A stretch of DNA of 64,000 bases, taken from assembly GCA_964392325.1 (NCBI GenBank), contig CAYMPJ010000010.1, positions 55,044 through 119,043 on the forward strand, given 5' to 3'. Positions 9,223 through 19,251 of this stretch are shown here, in pieces. Position 1 is the first letter of the stretch; each line of letters starts with the position of its first letter. The notes beneath the pieces are model-generated. The model worked only from the letters and a program-made list of their open reading frames with translations, searched no databases and was not told where the DNA came from. Source of the DNA: CALLPQ01 sp964392325. GTDB lineage: Bacteria > Pseudomonadota > Alphaproteobacteria > Caulobacterales > Parvularculaceae. Position numbers and translations under genes: made by a program.

Positions 9223-9951
9223 ATGACCTCAGCATCTCCTGATCTATCTGGAAAAACCGCACTTGTTACCGGAGCCTCGCGAGGACTTGGGCGCGCTTGC
9301 GCGCTGGGTCTTGCAAAGGCAGGCGCGCATGTGTTGGCCCTTGCGCGCACAGTTGGCGGGCTTGAAGAGCTAGATGACGAGATCAAAGCCGCTGGCGGCA
9401 AAGCCTCCTTGATACCCGCCGACCTAACCGATTCCAGCGCTATTGCCACATTGGGGCCCACCTTAAGCACGCGTTTTGAAAAACTTGATATTTTTGTTGG
9501 GGCCGCTGGCTTACTTGGAGAGTTGAGCCCGTTGCGCGATGTTGATGAGAAAGTTTGGAAAAGTGTGATGGAGACAAATGTAACCGCTAATTGGCGGTTA
9601 CTCGCTACACTCGATCCGCTTTTAAATGCATCCGGAAATGCCCGAGTGGCCCTGTTTACTTCGCGTGTTGGCGGCGAGCTTGCCCGTCCCTTTTGGGGAC
9701 CCTACGCGGTATCTAAAGCAGCGTTGGAGATGATTGCGCAAACCTATGCTGAAGAAACAAGAAACAGTGGGACCCGTGTTTCAATCATTGATCCCGGTGC
9801 AATGCGCACAAATATGCGCGCTCAGGCAATGCCCGGTGAAGATCCCTTAACCCTTCCTCCCGCAGAAGAAATTGTTCCTGTCTTATATAAGGCTATTTCT
9901 CCAAATTATGATGGCATCGCTGAGCGTTTCGTCCGCCGGGAGTTAATCTGA
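9223..9951 (+). CDS. Short-chain dehydrogenase/reductase
   Basis: A 242-residue classical SDR. The cofactor-binding TGxxxGxG motif is TGASRGLG at about residues 17-24, and the active site is YAVSKAALE with the serine in LFTSRVGG. The gap after the upstream terminator and the convergence with the lipoprotein gene downstream make it a single-gene unit. An NADP-dependent FabG-like reductase is likely; the substrate cannot be told. Confidence 0.85.
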   Translation: MTSASPDLSGKTALVTGASRGLGRACALGLAKAGAHVLALARTVGGLEELDDEIKAAGGKASLIPADLTDSSAIATLGPTLSTRFEKLDIFVGAAGLLGELSPLRDVDEKVWKSVMETNVTANWRLLATLDPLLNASGNARVALFTSRVGGELARPFWGPYAVSKAALEMIAQTYAEETRNSGTRVSIIDPGAMRTNMRAQAMPGEDPLTLPPAEEIVPVLYKAISPNYDGIAERFVRRELI

Positions 9952-9958
9952 GATCAGC

Positions 9959-11026
9959 TTATTGGGTGTTACGCGGCGTTTTATCTTTTTCGTCCGGGCG
10001 CAATGTACCTGGTAAAATTTCGTCTTCTTGAAAAGCAGTGATCGTTGCGAAAGGTTTTTCAAAGTCATCAATCACTGCAAAAACATGATTGACGCGGCCA
10101 GAAAGCTGATCACCATTACTCATTAATCCGTACCAATCCATTTCGGCAACGAGGCTATATTTATTCTCGCCCAGCGAATCGATTTTAACATTGCGAACAC
10201 GATAATGTATAGCTTGCCCCTCACCAGCAGGACCGGCAAGCCATGTTCGTAATCCCTCATTACTTGTAATCAAATTATCAGAAAAATTTGTTCGAAACTC
10301 TTCACTCAATACAGGTTCAAAATATTCCGGTTTGCGATCCGGATTTTCGATCAGAGATAACCAATAATGCAAAAGGCTTTTCAATCTATTTTCGCCGTAG
10401 GAAGAACGAAAAAAATCAACTTGCCCAAAAGTGGATTGATTCATCATCACTTCTTGTATTTTAGGTAAATTGAACATTTTCTCTTGTTCAGATTTTCCCA
10501 AAATTGAATGCATATGCAATTGACCCGCATGAATATTATTTTGCTCTAATGCTCCACGATTCACAAAAACAATGTCTGCGTCGAGGCGGACTGTATCTCT
10601 TTCATCGACATTAACATTAACCCTACGGACGAAATGTGCATTTTTCCACACACTAGGAACTCCGCTCGCTTTTTGCTGATAAGCATCGACATTTACTGCC
10701 TCACCCGAAGCCGTTTTAAAAAGTGCATCAGGAGACAGTAACGAAAGATGGTCATTTAACGGAATATCGGCGTGCTCATAATGTTGAAACCAACGATAAA
10801 ACTGGGCCAGAGCTGCATGGGATTTGTGACTGGCTCGAATAATACCGGCATTTATTTCATCAATATCGCTTTCGCCATATATTAGGATCGTCGCTTGGCT
10901 CTTGGGGATCTGCGGGCCCGCTATTTCATACGATTGGGTTTCCCGTGCGCATCCACTAGTCGCAACGAGCAAAGCACAAAATGCTAACCCTAAAAATCTC
11001 CGAAATTTTGCCAATTCCCAACCCAT
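9959..11026 (-). CDS. Lipoprotein with two NTF2-like halves
   Basis: A 355-residue protein with a hydrophobic signal ending in ATSGC (lipobox cysteine near residue 27), so anchored in the membrane. The rest looks like two NTF2/SnoaL-like halves: about residues 65-160 (an ALAQFYRWFQHYEHAD helix then DADIVFVNRG strands) and about 225-335 (LLHYWLSLIENPDRK, then SLVAEMDWYGLMSNG). This duplication is my reading of helix and strand pattern, not a database match. Function unknown; it converges on the SDR gene. Confidence 0.65.
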   Translation of the reverse strand: MGWELAKFRRFLGLAFCALLVATSGCARETQSYEIAGPQIPKSQATILIYGESDIDEINAGIIRASHKSHAALAQFYRWFQHYEHADIPLNDHLSLLSPDALFKTASGEAVNVDAYQQKASGVPSVWKNAHFVRRVNVNVDERDTVRLDADIVFVNRGALEQNNIHAGQLHMHSILGKSEQEKMFNLPKIQEVMMNQSTFGQVDFFRSSYGENRLKSLLHYWLSLIENPDRKPEYFEPVLSEEFRTNFSDNLITSNEGLRTWLAGPAGEGQAIHYRVRNVKIDSLGENKYSLVAEMDWYGLMSNGDQLSGRVNHVFAVIDDFEKPFATITAFQEDEILPGTLRPDEKDKTPRNTQ

Positions 11027-11269
11027 ACAATACCCACTAATGATCAGATATAACCCTTTGCAAGATAGAGGCTTTTTTTACCGTTGGAAAAGGAATCGAG
11101 CAAATTCGCGACATTGCGCCGCACCCAAATCAGACCAATTCACCGCCTAGCAGGTCTCCTGAAGAAGGAAACACAAGCTTAAAGTGTAAACATGGAAACC
11201 AGCCCCCACAAACCCAAAATAATGCCTATAACGCTCGATTTTCAAAAATGTTCACGCTAAGCCACCCAT

Positions 11270-13252
11270 ATGAAAAACAGATTGGTGGAATATGCGCGCC
11301 TTCAGTGGATAGAAGGCGAGGATGACGGCAACGGGGCTGTCCCGCACTCCGATAAATTTGACGATATTTATTATGCTGGAGATGGCCGGGAAGAGACCGC
11401 CCATGTTTTCCTGAGCGGCAATAACCTACAGCAACGATTTACGACACATTCCCGGTTCGCAATTGGTGAAACGGGGTTTGGGACTGGATTGAATATTCTG
11501 AGTGCATGGAACTTATGGCGCAAGACCAAGAAACCGATAGATGCCAGCTTGCATTTTCTATCATTTGAAAAATACCCTCTTTGTAAAGAAGACCTAAAGA
11601 GGGCCCACAAAAATTGGCCGGAATTTTCTCATCTATCCGCTATCATTTTACAGCAATGGCCTGCTAATATTGCAGGCTTTCATCGGCTCAACCTTGAAGA
11701 TAATGTAAGTTTAACTTTGTTTTTTGGCGATATTCTCGATGGCCTCTCTCAACACCCAAATCACCCTGCCCCGATAAACGCATGGTTCCTTGATGGTTTT
11801 GCCCCTTCTAAAAACCCCGATATCTGGTCTGCATCAGTGTTTGAAGGAATGGCAAAACTTTCCCGGGATGGAACCAGTTTAGCCACCTTCACAGTTGCAG
11901 GTCATGTCCGGAGAGAATTAACCGCCGCAGGCTTTACCGTTGAAAAATCCCAGGGGTTTGGCCGTAAACGCGAAATGTTGCGCGGCACTTTTCAAAGAAC
12001 GCATAACCCCAATGACCAACCGCTAATGGCAAATGATAAACCGTGGTTTTCGCCCCTGACCTTAACGACGTTAGTGCCGGGTCAGAAAGTGGCAATCATC
12101 GGGGGCGGTATCGCTGGTGCCAGCCTTGCCTATAGCCTCCACAGAACCGGATTGAAGCCAACAATTTTTGAGCAAAACAAGCTTGCCTCTGGTGCATCCG
12201 GAAACCGCGCAGGTTTGATTATGCCGCGCCTTGATCGCGATGATAATGCCCCTGCCCGGTTCTCTCTACACGCATGGCTTTATACCCTGCGTCTACTGAT
12301 TATATTGCAGGACCAAAACCCGGATATCGCCCTTTTCACCCAGTGCGGGGCTGCCAAATTTGGCCGCACTGACCGCGACCAAGAAATTTTATCTGCACTT
12401 ATTGAAGAAGATTACCTCCCCAAAGGATGGATCGAAAAACACAAAGAGGGGGTTTTCTTTCCTCATGGGGGCGTAATATCGCCGCCAGATTTTGTACGCC
12501 TCCTGATCGGCGACACATCTGTAATTCGAGAAAAAATCAATTCCATTGAAAACACCGCCAATTCTATCGATGTAACAAGTGATATCGACACCCATCAATT
12601 TGACGCCGTCATTTATGCAAACAGTTTCGAGGCGCGGACCTTTCAAGCGGTTGGCACCCTACCCATTTCCGGGTCCGCCGGGCAGATCGATGTTTATGAA
12701 ACTGCCCCCGCGCCAGCTCATGCACAAGTCTTTGGTCCTTATCTGGCCCCACTCCCGGGAAACCAAAAAACCGGCCAAATTATTGGTGCCACATACCGCC
12801 CTCTTGATGAAAATGAAAAATGCCTAACGCCTTCGCAAGAAGCAGCCAAAGATAATCTGGAGAGCTTGCGCCCATTTACTGATTTGAACGGTGTAAATTT
12901 ACACGATGCAATCTCGCGGGTAAGCGTGCGCTGTGTGACCCCCGACCAGATACCCATTGCCGGTCCTTTGCCGGACTGGACATTTTACACGAAAAACTAT
13001 GACGGGTTACGTGATGGCCGTATTGGCCCCTATTCTGCCGCGCGCTACCAAAAGGGACATTTTGCATTAATTGGCCTTGGTTCACGCGGCCTCGTAACCG
13101 CCCCGCTCGCCGCGGCGATGATTGTTTCGCAAATGACTGGCACACCGGCCCCCGCACCCCAGGATATGTTCGAAACCCTACACCCCGCCAGATTTTTTAT
13201 CCGTTCTGTGAAGCGACCAAAACCGCGCCATCAAAAAAATCAAAAATCTTGA
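11270..13252 (+). CDS. mnmC: Bifunctional tRNA mnm5U34 biosynthesis protein MnmC
   Basis: A 660-residue fusion. Residues about 1-245 form the SAM-dependent methyltransferase that turns nm5s2U34 into mnm5s2U34 (FAIGETGFGTGLNIL SAM loop, NAWFLDGFAPSKNPDIW family signature). Residues about 265-640 form the FAD oxidase that first removes the carboxymethyl group of cmnm5 (VAIIGGGIAGASLAYSL dinucleotide-binding motif, SGNRAGLIMPRLDRDD). Length and order match full-length MnmC. The gene lies alone with about 240 bases upstream that show no other gene. Confidence 0.95.
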   Translation: MKNRLVEYARLQWIEGEDDGNGAVPHSDKFDDIYYAGDGREETAHVFLSGNNLQQRFTTHSRFAIGETGFGTGLNILSAWNLWRKTKKPIDASLHFLSFEKYPLCKEDLKRAHKNWPEFSHLSAIILQQWPANIAGFHRLNLEDNVSLTLFFGDILDGLSQHPNHPAPINAWFLDGFAPSKNPDIWSASVFEGMAKLSRDGTSLATFTVAGHVRRELTAAGFTVEKSQGFGRKREMLRGTFQRTHNPNDQPLMANDKPWFSPLTLTTLVPGQKVAIIGGGIAGASLAYSLHRTGLKPTIFEQNKLASGASGNRAGLIMPRLDRDDNAPARFSLHAWLYTLRLLIILQDQNPDIALFTQCGAAKFGRTDRDQEILSALIEEDYLPKGWIEKHKEGVFFPHGGVISPPDFVRLLIGDTSVIREKINSIENTANSIDVTSDIDTHQFDAVIYANSFEARTFQAVGTLPISGSAGQIDVYETAPAPAHAQVFGPYLAPLPGNQKTGQIIGATYRPLDENEKCLTPSQEAAKDNLESLRPFTDLNGVNLHDAISRVSVRCVTPDQIPIAGPLPDWTFYTKNYDGLRDGRIGPYSAARYQKGHFALIGLGSRGLVTAPLAAAMIVSQMTGTPAPAPQDMFETLHPARFFIRSVKRPKPRHQKNQKS

Positions 13253-13475
13253 AGTTTAAAACCAACAGGCGCACAATTTCACTTGGACGTTAGTGCGGAT
13301 CAAGCTAGATTAGAAAAACTAATAACCCTATTAGATAAGAAATTCGTTCATTCAAAGCTTCAGTATAAATCTTGGATACGCCATGCTATTATCCGCATTT
13401 TTCAGACGTTCCAGAAGAGCAAGAATTTACGATTTCTCAGCATCGAAAAAACTCTAGTTTGTGAAAGGCACAACC

Positions 13476-14864
13476 ATGCGCGAAACTCCTTTTGGCCCTG
13501 TTCTGAATAATGTTCTGGAAGGAATAGGCAAAACGCCTATGGTTCGGGTTTCCAATATTGATACTGGTCAATGCGAGCTTTATCTCAAACTGGAGGCGCA
13601 AAATCCGGGGGGCTCCATCAAAGACCGGATGGGTCTTGCCATGGTTGAGGCCGCAGAAAAATCAGGTAAGCTCAAACCTGGCGGCAAAATGATTGAAGCA
13701 ACCGCAGGCAATACCGGCCTTGCCCTCGCACTCGTTGCTCAACAAAAAGGCTACCATCTAACAATCATTGTCCCCGACAAAATGTCTCAAGAGAAAATTT
13801 TCCACTTGCGCGCCTTGGGCGCTGAAGTTTTATTGACCAGATCCGATGTTGGAAAAGGGCATCCAGAATATTATCAGGATATGGCGGCGCGTATTGCGGA
13901 AGAAACAGGCGCGTTTTATGTCAATCAATTTTCTAATCCGGCAAACCCTCTCGCCCATGAAGAAATAACAGGGCCTGAAATCTGGGGACAGATGGATGAA
14001 AATATGGATGTGATTCTGGCCGGTGTCGGTTCTGGCGGGACATTGACGGGCCTTTGTAATTTCTTTGCAAAAGTAGCGCCCCATGTTGAGCCAATCCTTG
14101 CCGACCCGGAAGGGTCTATACTGACGGAATATGTTAACACCGGCGCTATTCCCAATGAAGTTGGGTCTTGGATGGTTGAGGGCATAGGAGAGGATTTCAT
14201 TCCCGATATAACAGATCTCTCTCGTGTTAAAAAAGCATATGCTATCTCTGATGCTGAAAGTTTTGACGCGGCCAGAGACCTCCTTAAACATGAAGGGATA
14301 TTAGGCGGTTCATCCTCCGGAACTATTTTTGCCGCAGCTTTAAAATATTGCCGCGAGCAAACCAGTCCCAAGCGCGTCGTTGCTTTCGTTTGTGATCGCG
14401 GTGATAAATATCTCTCTAAAATGTATAATGATTATTGGATGTATGATAACGGATTTTTATCACGCGAGCCCAAAGGCGATCTAACCGATCTTATTTCTCG
14501 CAAACATTCTGAAAAAGCCACAATCACGGTTAGCCCGAAAGATACGCTAATGGTAGCTCATGGGCGCATGAAACTTTACGATATTTCGCAGCTGCCCGTG
14601 CTTAATGATGATGGATCGCTAGCAGGACTAATTGATGAAGAAGATTTGTTGTTCGCCGTTGTCCGTAACCGCGATAAATTCAAAGATCCGGTTGGATCTG
14701 CAATGACACACCGGGTAGAAACTGTTGAAGCATCAACTTCGTTAGAAAATTTATTGCCGGTCTTTGCACGTGGTCACGTTGCTGTTGTCATCCAGGATGA
14801 CAAATTTGAAGGCCTCGTTACCCGAACAGACTTGCTAAACTACCTGCGCTTACAGGTTGCATAA
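13476..14864 (+). CDS. PLP-dependent cystathionine beta-synthase-like enzyme with CBS pair
   Basis: A 462-residue enzyme: a fold-type II PLP domain to about residue 320, then two CBS domains to the end. The Schiff-base lysine is in NPGGSIKDRM, the substrate/PLP loops in EATAGNTGLALA and GVGSGGTLTG, and the serine at the PLP nitrogen in ILGGSSSGT. This architecture fits cystathionine beta-synthase (serine or acetylserine plus homocysteine), though a cysteine synthase role is possible. I placed the start at the ATG 13476, which has AAAGG seven bases before it, rather than the upstream GTG at 13461. It is monocistronic or leads the next two genes. Confidence 0.88.
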   Translation: MRETPFGPVLNNVLEGIGKTPMVRVSNIDTGQCELYLKLEAQNPGGSIKDRMGLAMVEAAEKSGKLKPGGKMIEATAGNTGLALALVAQQKGYHLTIIVPDKMSQEKIFHLRALGAEVLLTRSDVGKGHPEYYQDMAARIAEETGAFYVNQFSNPANPLAHEEITGPEIWGQMDENMDVILAGVGSGGTLTGLCNFFAKVAPHVEPILADPEGSILTEYVNTGAIPNEVGSWMVEGIGEDFIPDITDLSRVKKAYAISDAESFDAARDLLKHEGILGGSSSGTIFAAALKYCREQTSPKRVVAFVCDRGDKYLSKMYNDYWMYDNGFLSREPKGDLTDLISRKHSEKATITVSPKDTLMVAHGRMKLYDISQLPVLNDDGSLAGLIDEEDLLFAVVRNRDKFKDPVGSAMTHRVETVEASTSLENLLPVFARGHVAVVIQDDKFEGLVTRTDLLNYLRLQVA

Positions 14865-14928
14865 GCCATTTTTAGAAAATTAAATTATCGAGCTAGAGAC
14901 TATAATCGAGTATTGATTGGAACACCTC

Positions 14929-15396
14929 ATGTCAGCTAGGCCACCTCTTCCCCCCTTTACCCAGGAAAGCGCCATCCAAAAAGTACGTTTAGCAGAAGAT
15001 GGCTGGAATGGCGGCGATGCGGAAAAAGTTTCGCTCGTCTATACACCCGATAGCAGTTGGCGCAATCGCAATGTTTTTGTGAACGGGCGCGAAGAAATTG
15101 TAGCATTCCTTAAAGATAAATGGTCCAAAGAGCTTGAATATAGATTGATCAAGGAATTATTTGCTTTTCAAGATAATCGCATTGCGGTTCGTTATGCTTA
15201 CGAATATCACAACGCAGCTGGCGAGTGGTATCGGGCATACGGAAACGAAAATTGGGAATTCAATGAACACGGATTAATGCAAAAACGCTTTGCGAGTATT
15301 AATGATTTAGCTATCAAGGAAAATGAACGCAAATTTCATTGGCCAAAAGGGCGCAGACCTGATGACCATCCAGGTCTTTCAAAATTAGGGCTATAA
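14929..15396 (+). CDS. DUF1348 (NTF2/SnoaL-like) protein
   Basis: A 155-residue soluble protein of the DUF1348 family, an NTF2-like cone fold. Typical pieces are GGDAEKVSLVYTPDSSWRNR, NENWEFNEHGLM and HWPKGRRPDDHPGL at the C-terminus. The ATG at 14929 is preferred to a TTG at 14917 because family members begin close to PPLPPFT. It ends 3 bases before the PaiB-like gene, so the two are probably cotranscribed. Function unknown. Confidence 0.85.
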   Translation: MSARPPLPPFTQESAIQKVRLAEDGWNGGDAEKVSLVYTPDSSWRNRNVFVNGREEIVAFLKDKWSKELEYRLIKELFAFQDNRIAVRYAYEYHNAAGEWYRAYGNENWEFNEHGLMQKRFASINDLAIKENERKFHWPKGRRPDDHPGLSKLGL

Positions 15397-15399
15397 CTC

Positions 15400-16017
15400 T
15401 TGCACCCCAACCAAGTATTCAGAAACGAAACACAATCTCGCAATATCGCTTTCATACGCGAACGCGGCTTTGGCAGTTTAATAGTAAACGGCCCTGAAAG
15501 ACCATTAACCGCTAATATTCCTGCACTGTTAACAGAAGATGGCAAAGAGCTTGAATTCCACCTTGTACGCTCAAACCCGATCATATCACTTTTGGACACC
15601 CCGCAAGAAATTGTATTTCTTGTAAATGGGCCCGACGGCTATATTTCACCAGACTGGTATGAGATTGATGATCAGGTTCCGACATGGAATTACGTTGCTG
15701 TGAAAATAGAAGGCATATGCCATAAACTTCCCCCGAATTCTCTCCCTCCTCTTCTTGATAGACTTTCGGCTCATTTTGAAAATCGCCTTTTACCCAAAAA
15801 ACCGTGGACCAGACAAAAAATGTCATCAGACAGTTTTGAGTCTATGGCTAAAACAATCATTCCGTACAAAGTTGATGTAAAGAAGATAGATGCAACATGG
15901 AAACTCAATCAAAACAAACCAGATCAAGTTCGTATCAACGCCGCTAATCAGGTTAAATTGCACGGGGTTGGTATGTCGACAAATGTTTTATCGGACCATA
16001 TGAAAAAAACAAAATAA
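15400..16017 (+). CDS. PaiB-like FMN-binding protein
   Basis: A 205-residue protein that begins with a TTG codon (MHPNQVF), which matches the usual opening of PaiB-family FMN-binding proteins. Typical stretches are FIRERGFGSLIV, FHLVRSNPI, PDGYISPDWY and VPTWNYVAVKIEG. PaiB in Bacillus affects protease and sporulation genes; in proteobacteria the family is best viewed as a split-barrel flavin-binding protein of unknown role. It directly follows the DUF1348 gene. Confidence 0.85.
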   Translation: MHPNQVFRNETQSRNIAFIRERGFGSLIVNGPERPLTANIPALLTEDGKELEFHLVRSNPIISLLDTPQEIVFLVNGPDGYISPDWYEIDDQVPTWNYVAVKIEGICHKLPPNSLPPLLDRLSAHFENRLLPKKPWTRQKMSSDSFESMAKTIIPYKVDVKKIDATWKLNQNKPDQVRINAANQVKLHGVGMSTNVLSDHMKKTK

Positions 16018-16146
16018 TCTAGCTTTGCGCTAAACGCCTATAGATCAGACGGTCGACCTTTTCACAAGAACCCCCTGAGCATTACATCAATTTAAATTCG
16101 GTTTGCTCAATGAATAGTAACCCTTTTGTCTAAATTTCCTTGAATA

Positions 16147-16160
16147 TGACACCGGTATCA
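16147..16160. promoter_or_regulatory. Candidate LacI-family operator upstream of the beta-helix lyase-like gene
   Basis: TGACACCGGTATCA, a 14-base near palindrome (one asymmetric pair) about 90 bases upstream of the secreted beta-helix gene. It shares the core TGACACCGGT with sites at 19851 and 21165 in the same locus, next to a LacI-family regulator gene. A weaker, related half (ATACCATGCCGGT) follows about 15 bases downstream. Confidence 0.7.
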
Positions 16161-16249
16161 TTACAATGCCTACCGATACCATGCCGGTTTGAAAAACCTT
16201 ATCGATGATATTTTCATGAGATGCCGCGCTTATTGGTGAAAGGGAAACC

Positions 16250-17932
16250 ATGCAATTAACACTTACAAAAATGTTTGGCCTTTTATGCTGTGCTGCAAGC
16301 TTTCAGATTTTTCAATCAGCGACCTTTGCCGAAATACCCGAAATTTTAATAGACAGCGAACAAAAACAAAAAACCTATTTGCCAGACTTCTCCTATGCAG
16401 GTTACGGTTTTGGCTTGAAAGAATTACCCCAAGCAAAGGGTAAAATATTTGATGTCACAAAATATGGCGCTGTTGGTGATGATTCTCTTGATGATAGCGC
16501 CGCTATTTTAAAGGCTTTAGACGCAGCGCACGCGCATAATGGGGCTGCGATTGTTTATTTTCCCCGTGGAAAATTCATCATTTCCGAACTCCTCCCAATT
16601 CAACGTAGCAATATTGTTGTTCGCGGCGCTGGCCGCGGGCAAAACGGTACGACGCTGTTCTTTCCGCGCCCCCTTAAAATGGTTGGTGATGACGGAAAGC
16701 TGGATGAATTGCGCAGCTATCTAAAAAAATATGACAAACGACAACGCACGCCTGCCCTTAATTTAGATGTTCCGTTTTCAGAATATTCATGGTCAGGAGG
16801 ATTTTTCTGGATAGGAGCGCCTAACTCCCGGCCCTCCCCCTATCTCGAAGAATTTGATAAAAAGCCGACCCCACAGGCAAAATCAGTATCTGGAGCACGC
16901 GGCGCTCTTAGCTTGAAACTTGATAATAGTTCATCTCTTAAAAAAAATCAGTGGATTGAAATCCGGTGGTATAATCGAGACGGCCCGGAGGCAGGCATCA
17001 TAAAAGCACTCTATGGCAATGCAGATGTTAAAGTGGGGTCCCATCACTGGACATTCGCAAACCGCCCTCTGGTTGTACAAAAAACAAAAATAACCGCCAT
17101 TAACGGACAAACTATACAGATAGCCAACCCCCTTTTACACGATATCACGGCGAGCACACCCGCAGATATACAATCCTGGACACCCCTGACAAATATCGGA
17201 ATTGAAGATTTAACCCTCGCCTTTCCGAATGCCGCCCACTTCGGGCATCATACGGAACAAGGCTATAATGGTATTTATTTTAGCGGCTCTGCAGATAGCT
17301 GGGCGCGCAACCTTACCATTACAAATGCCGATAGCGGCATTTTAACCTATTCCAGCTCCAACCTTACCTTTCGGGATATCCGTACAACCGGGGAACGTAA
17401 TGCTCATTATGCGGTTCATATTGGAAATGCCCATAATGTTCTGGTTGATCGCTTGCAAATTTTTAATCCGGTTCTTCATTCTTTAACATTCAACACCCAA
17501 TCAACAAGAAATGTTTATAAAGACGCCATTGTCTTTTCCGCGTCCACCCTTGACCAACATGCGGGGGCAAACCACCAAAACCTATTTGATAATGTAACCC
17601 TCCATATCAACGCAAAGAAAATGGGGAATAAATCAGTCTATCCAATATTTGATGGTAGCGGTGCAGGATATTGGCAACCCGGGCATGGCGGACTTAATAC
17701 CACTTGGAATATGCGCGTTATTGTAGAAGGCGGCGCCGATACAAATGAAACCATAACCTTGCAAGGTCTTGATGAAGGACCAGACGCACGGATTATTGGA
17801 ATCTCGGGAAATCGTAAATTTGACCTAGATTATCGGCCAAAACCTTATGTTGAATTTATTAATCAGGAAATCACCGCAGCGCCATCTTTATATAATTATC
17901 AATTGGAAAAGCGGCGCAAAAATCAGAACTAG
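16250..17932 (+). CDS. Secreted right-handed beta-helix protein, pectate-lyase-superfamily type
   Basis: A 560-residue exported protein with a signal peptide (hydrophobic FGLLCCAASFQIF, likely cut near ATFA). From about residue 65 it has the Pectate_lyase_3 opening (FDVTKYGAVGDDSLDDSAAI, then VYFPRGKFIISELL), followed by the repetitive N-x-x-V-x-D and ITNADSGILTYSSSN stretches of a parallel beta-helix. It probably acts on an acidic polysaccharide outside the cytoplasm, as the neighbours KduI, KduD and a TRAP transporter handle unsaturated uronates. I cannot tell the lyase family or whether it is a lyase or hydrolase. A candidate LacI operator lies upstream. Confidence 0.75.
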   Translation: MQLTLTKMFGLLCCAASFQIFQSATFAEIPEILIDSEQKQKTYLPDFSYAGYGFGLKELPQAKGKIFDVTKYGAVGDDSLDDSAAILKALDAAHAHNGAAIVYFPRGKFIISELLPIQRSNIVVRGAGRGQNGTTLFFPRPLKMVGDDGKLDELRSYLKKYDKRQRTPALNLDVPFSEYSWSGGFFWIGAPNSRPSPYLEEFDKKPTPQAKSVSGARGALSLKLDNSSSLKKNQWIEIRWYNRDGPEAGIIKALYGNADVKVGSHHWTFANRPLVVQKTKITAINGQTIQIANPLLHDITASTPADIQSWTPLTNIGIEDLTLAFPNAAHFGHHTEQGYNGIYFSGSADSWARNLTITNADSGILTYSSSNLTFRDIRTTGERNAHYAVHIGNAHNVLVDRLQIFNPVLHSLTFNTQSTRNVYKDAIVFSASTLDQHAGANHQNLFDNVTLHINAKKMGNKSVYPIFDGSGAGYWQPGHGGLNTTWNMRVIVEGGADTNETITLQGLDEGPDARIIGISGNRKFDLDYRPKPYVEFINQEITAAPSLYNYQLEKRRKNQN

Positions 17933-17964
17933 GATAATTTCTGCATAAATAATAAATAGCTGAG

Positions 17965-19251
17965 CTAATCAGCATTAATCCATGTGGGTAGCGCCATTGA
18001 TAAAGTGGGAAAAAAGCTGATTACCAAAAGCGCAACGATCAATGCCCCATAGAAAGGCCATATCGATTTCACCATTTGCTCAACACTAACGCCGCTAACT
18101 GCGGAGCCCACAAACAGTACCGACCCAATGGGCGGTGTTACCAAGCCAATACCCAAATTCAACATCATAATCACGCCAAAATGAACCGGATCAATGCCGG
18201 CACTTGCAGCAATAGGCAATAATATCGGTGTCATAATCACAATAAGCGGTGACATATCCATAAAAGTCCCCAGCAATAAAAGAATAACATTCATCATCAG
18301 GAGAATGAGAATTGGGTTATCGGTTATTGCAGTAATCAGTTCAGCCAACTGCGTTGGTGCTTTTAAAATTGCCAAGGCAAAGCTAAAAGCCGTTGCAGCG
18401 CTAATAATCAACATCACCATTGCTGTAATTTTTACAGATTGTTTTGCTGCCTCCATAAATTTTTGGAGACCGAGTGTCCGATATACAAATGCACCGACAA
18501 AAATTGTATAGATGACCGCAATTGCAGAAGATTCGGTGGGCGTAAATATTCCCGATAAAATCCCCCCCATAATGATTACGGCGGTTAAAATTCCCGGTAT
18601 TGCCCAGATGATAGAATATAAAAGCGTATGCCATCCTGGAAACACGCCGCGTGGATATCCTCTTTGTTTTGCGACGAGCCAGGCCACTATCATTAAAAAC
18701 ACCCCCGTCATTATGCCGGGAATGACACCAGCCAGAAAAAGATCGCCCACTGATATTCCCCGTCCAGCGCTTGCGGCATAAATAATCATATTATGGGATG
18801 GCGGTATCAAAAGCCCCACGACAGCCGCTGTCGTCGTTACATTGGCGGCATAATCCCCGTCATATCCACGTTCGCGCATAAGTGGCGTTAAAGCCGATCC
18901 CATTGCCGAAGCACTGGCAATCGCAGAGCCAGAAACGGCCCCAAACATCATCGAGGCCCCTACTGTGACTTGCCCAAGTCCGCCAGTTGCGCGCCCGAAA
19001 ATACCGTCCGCTACCCTCACCAACCTCTCCGCAATGCCAGCGCGATACATAAGATCACCAGCAAATACAAAAAACGGTATCGCCATAAGAGAAAAAACGC
19101 TCATTCCCGCAGCCATGCGCTGTAAGAGTACAACGACCGGAATATCCAATTGAAAAAGACATAATATCGTTGCCGCCATTAAGGAAAAAGCGACGGGTAC
19201 ACCAATCGCTAAAAGTGCGATGAGTGTTAACAGTAAAACCGCTAATTCCAT
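17965..19251 (-). CDS. dctM: TRAP transporter large membrane subunit (DctM)
   Basis: A 428-residue, almost wholly hydrophobic protein of the DctM family, the 12-helix channel subunit of a sodium-driven TRAP importer. Family stretches include GVPVAFSLM, AIPFFVFAGDLMYRAGIAERLV and PPSHNMIIYA. It starts inside the stop codon of dctQ (TAATG overlap at 19249-19253). With DctP encoded at 22878 it would import a uronate oligomer or monomer in this locus. Confidence 0.95.
   Translation of the reverse strand: MELAVLLLTLIALLAIGVPVAFSLMAATILCLFQLDIPVVVLLQRMAAGMSVFSLMAIPFFVFAGDLMYRAGIAERLVRVADGIFGRATGGLGQVTVGASMMFGAVSGSAIASASAMGSALTPLMRERGYDGDYAANVTTTAAVVGLLIPPSHNMIIYAASAGRGISVGDLFLAGVIPGIMTGVFLMIVAWLVAKQRGYPRGVFPGWHTLLYSIIWAIPGILTAVIIMGGILSGIFTPTESSAIAVIYTIFVGAFVYRTLGLQKFMEAAKQSVKITAMVMLIISAATAFSFALAILKAPTQLAELITAITDNPILILLMMNVILLLLGTFMDMSPLIVIMTPILLPIAASAGIDPVHFGVIMMLNLGIGLVTPPIGSVLFVGSAVSGVSVEQMVKSIWPFYGALIVALLVISFFPTLSMALPTWINAD

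Noticed and set aside
13283..13510. Possible small gene upstream of the cystathionine beta-synthase-like gene
   Set aside because: It runs into the real gene in another frame, has a poor start and an unnatural-looking sequence; treated as intergenic.
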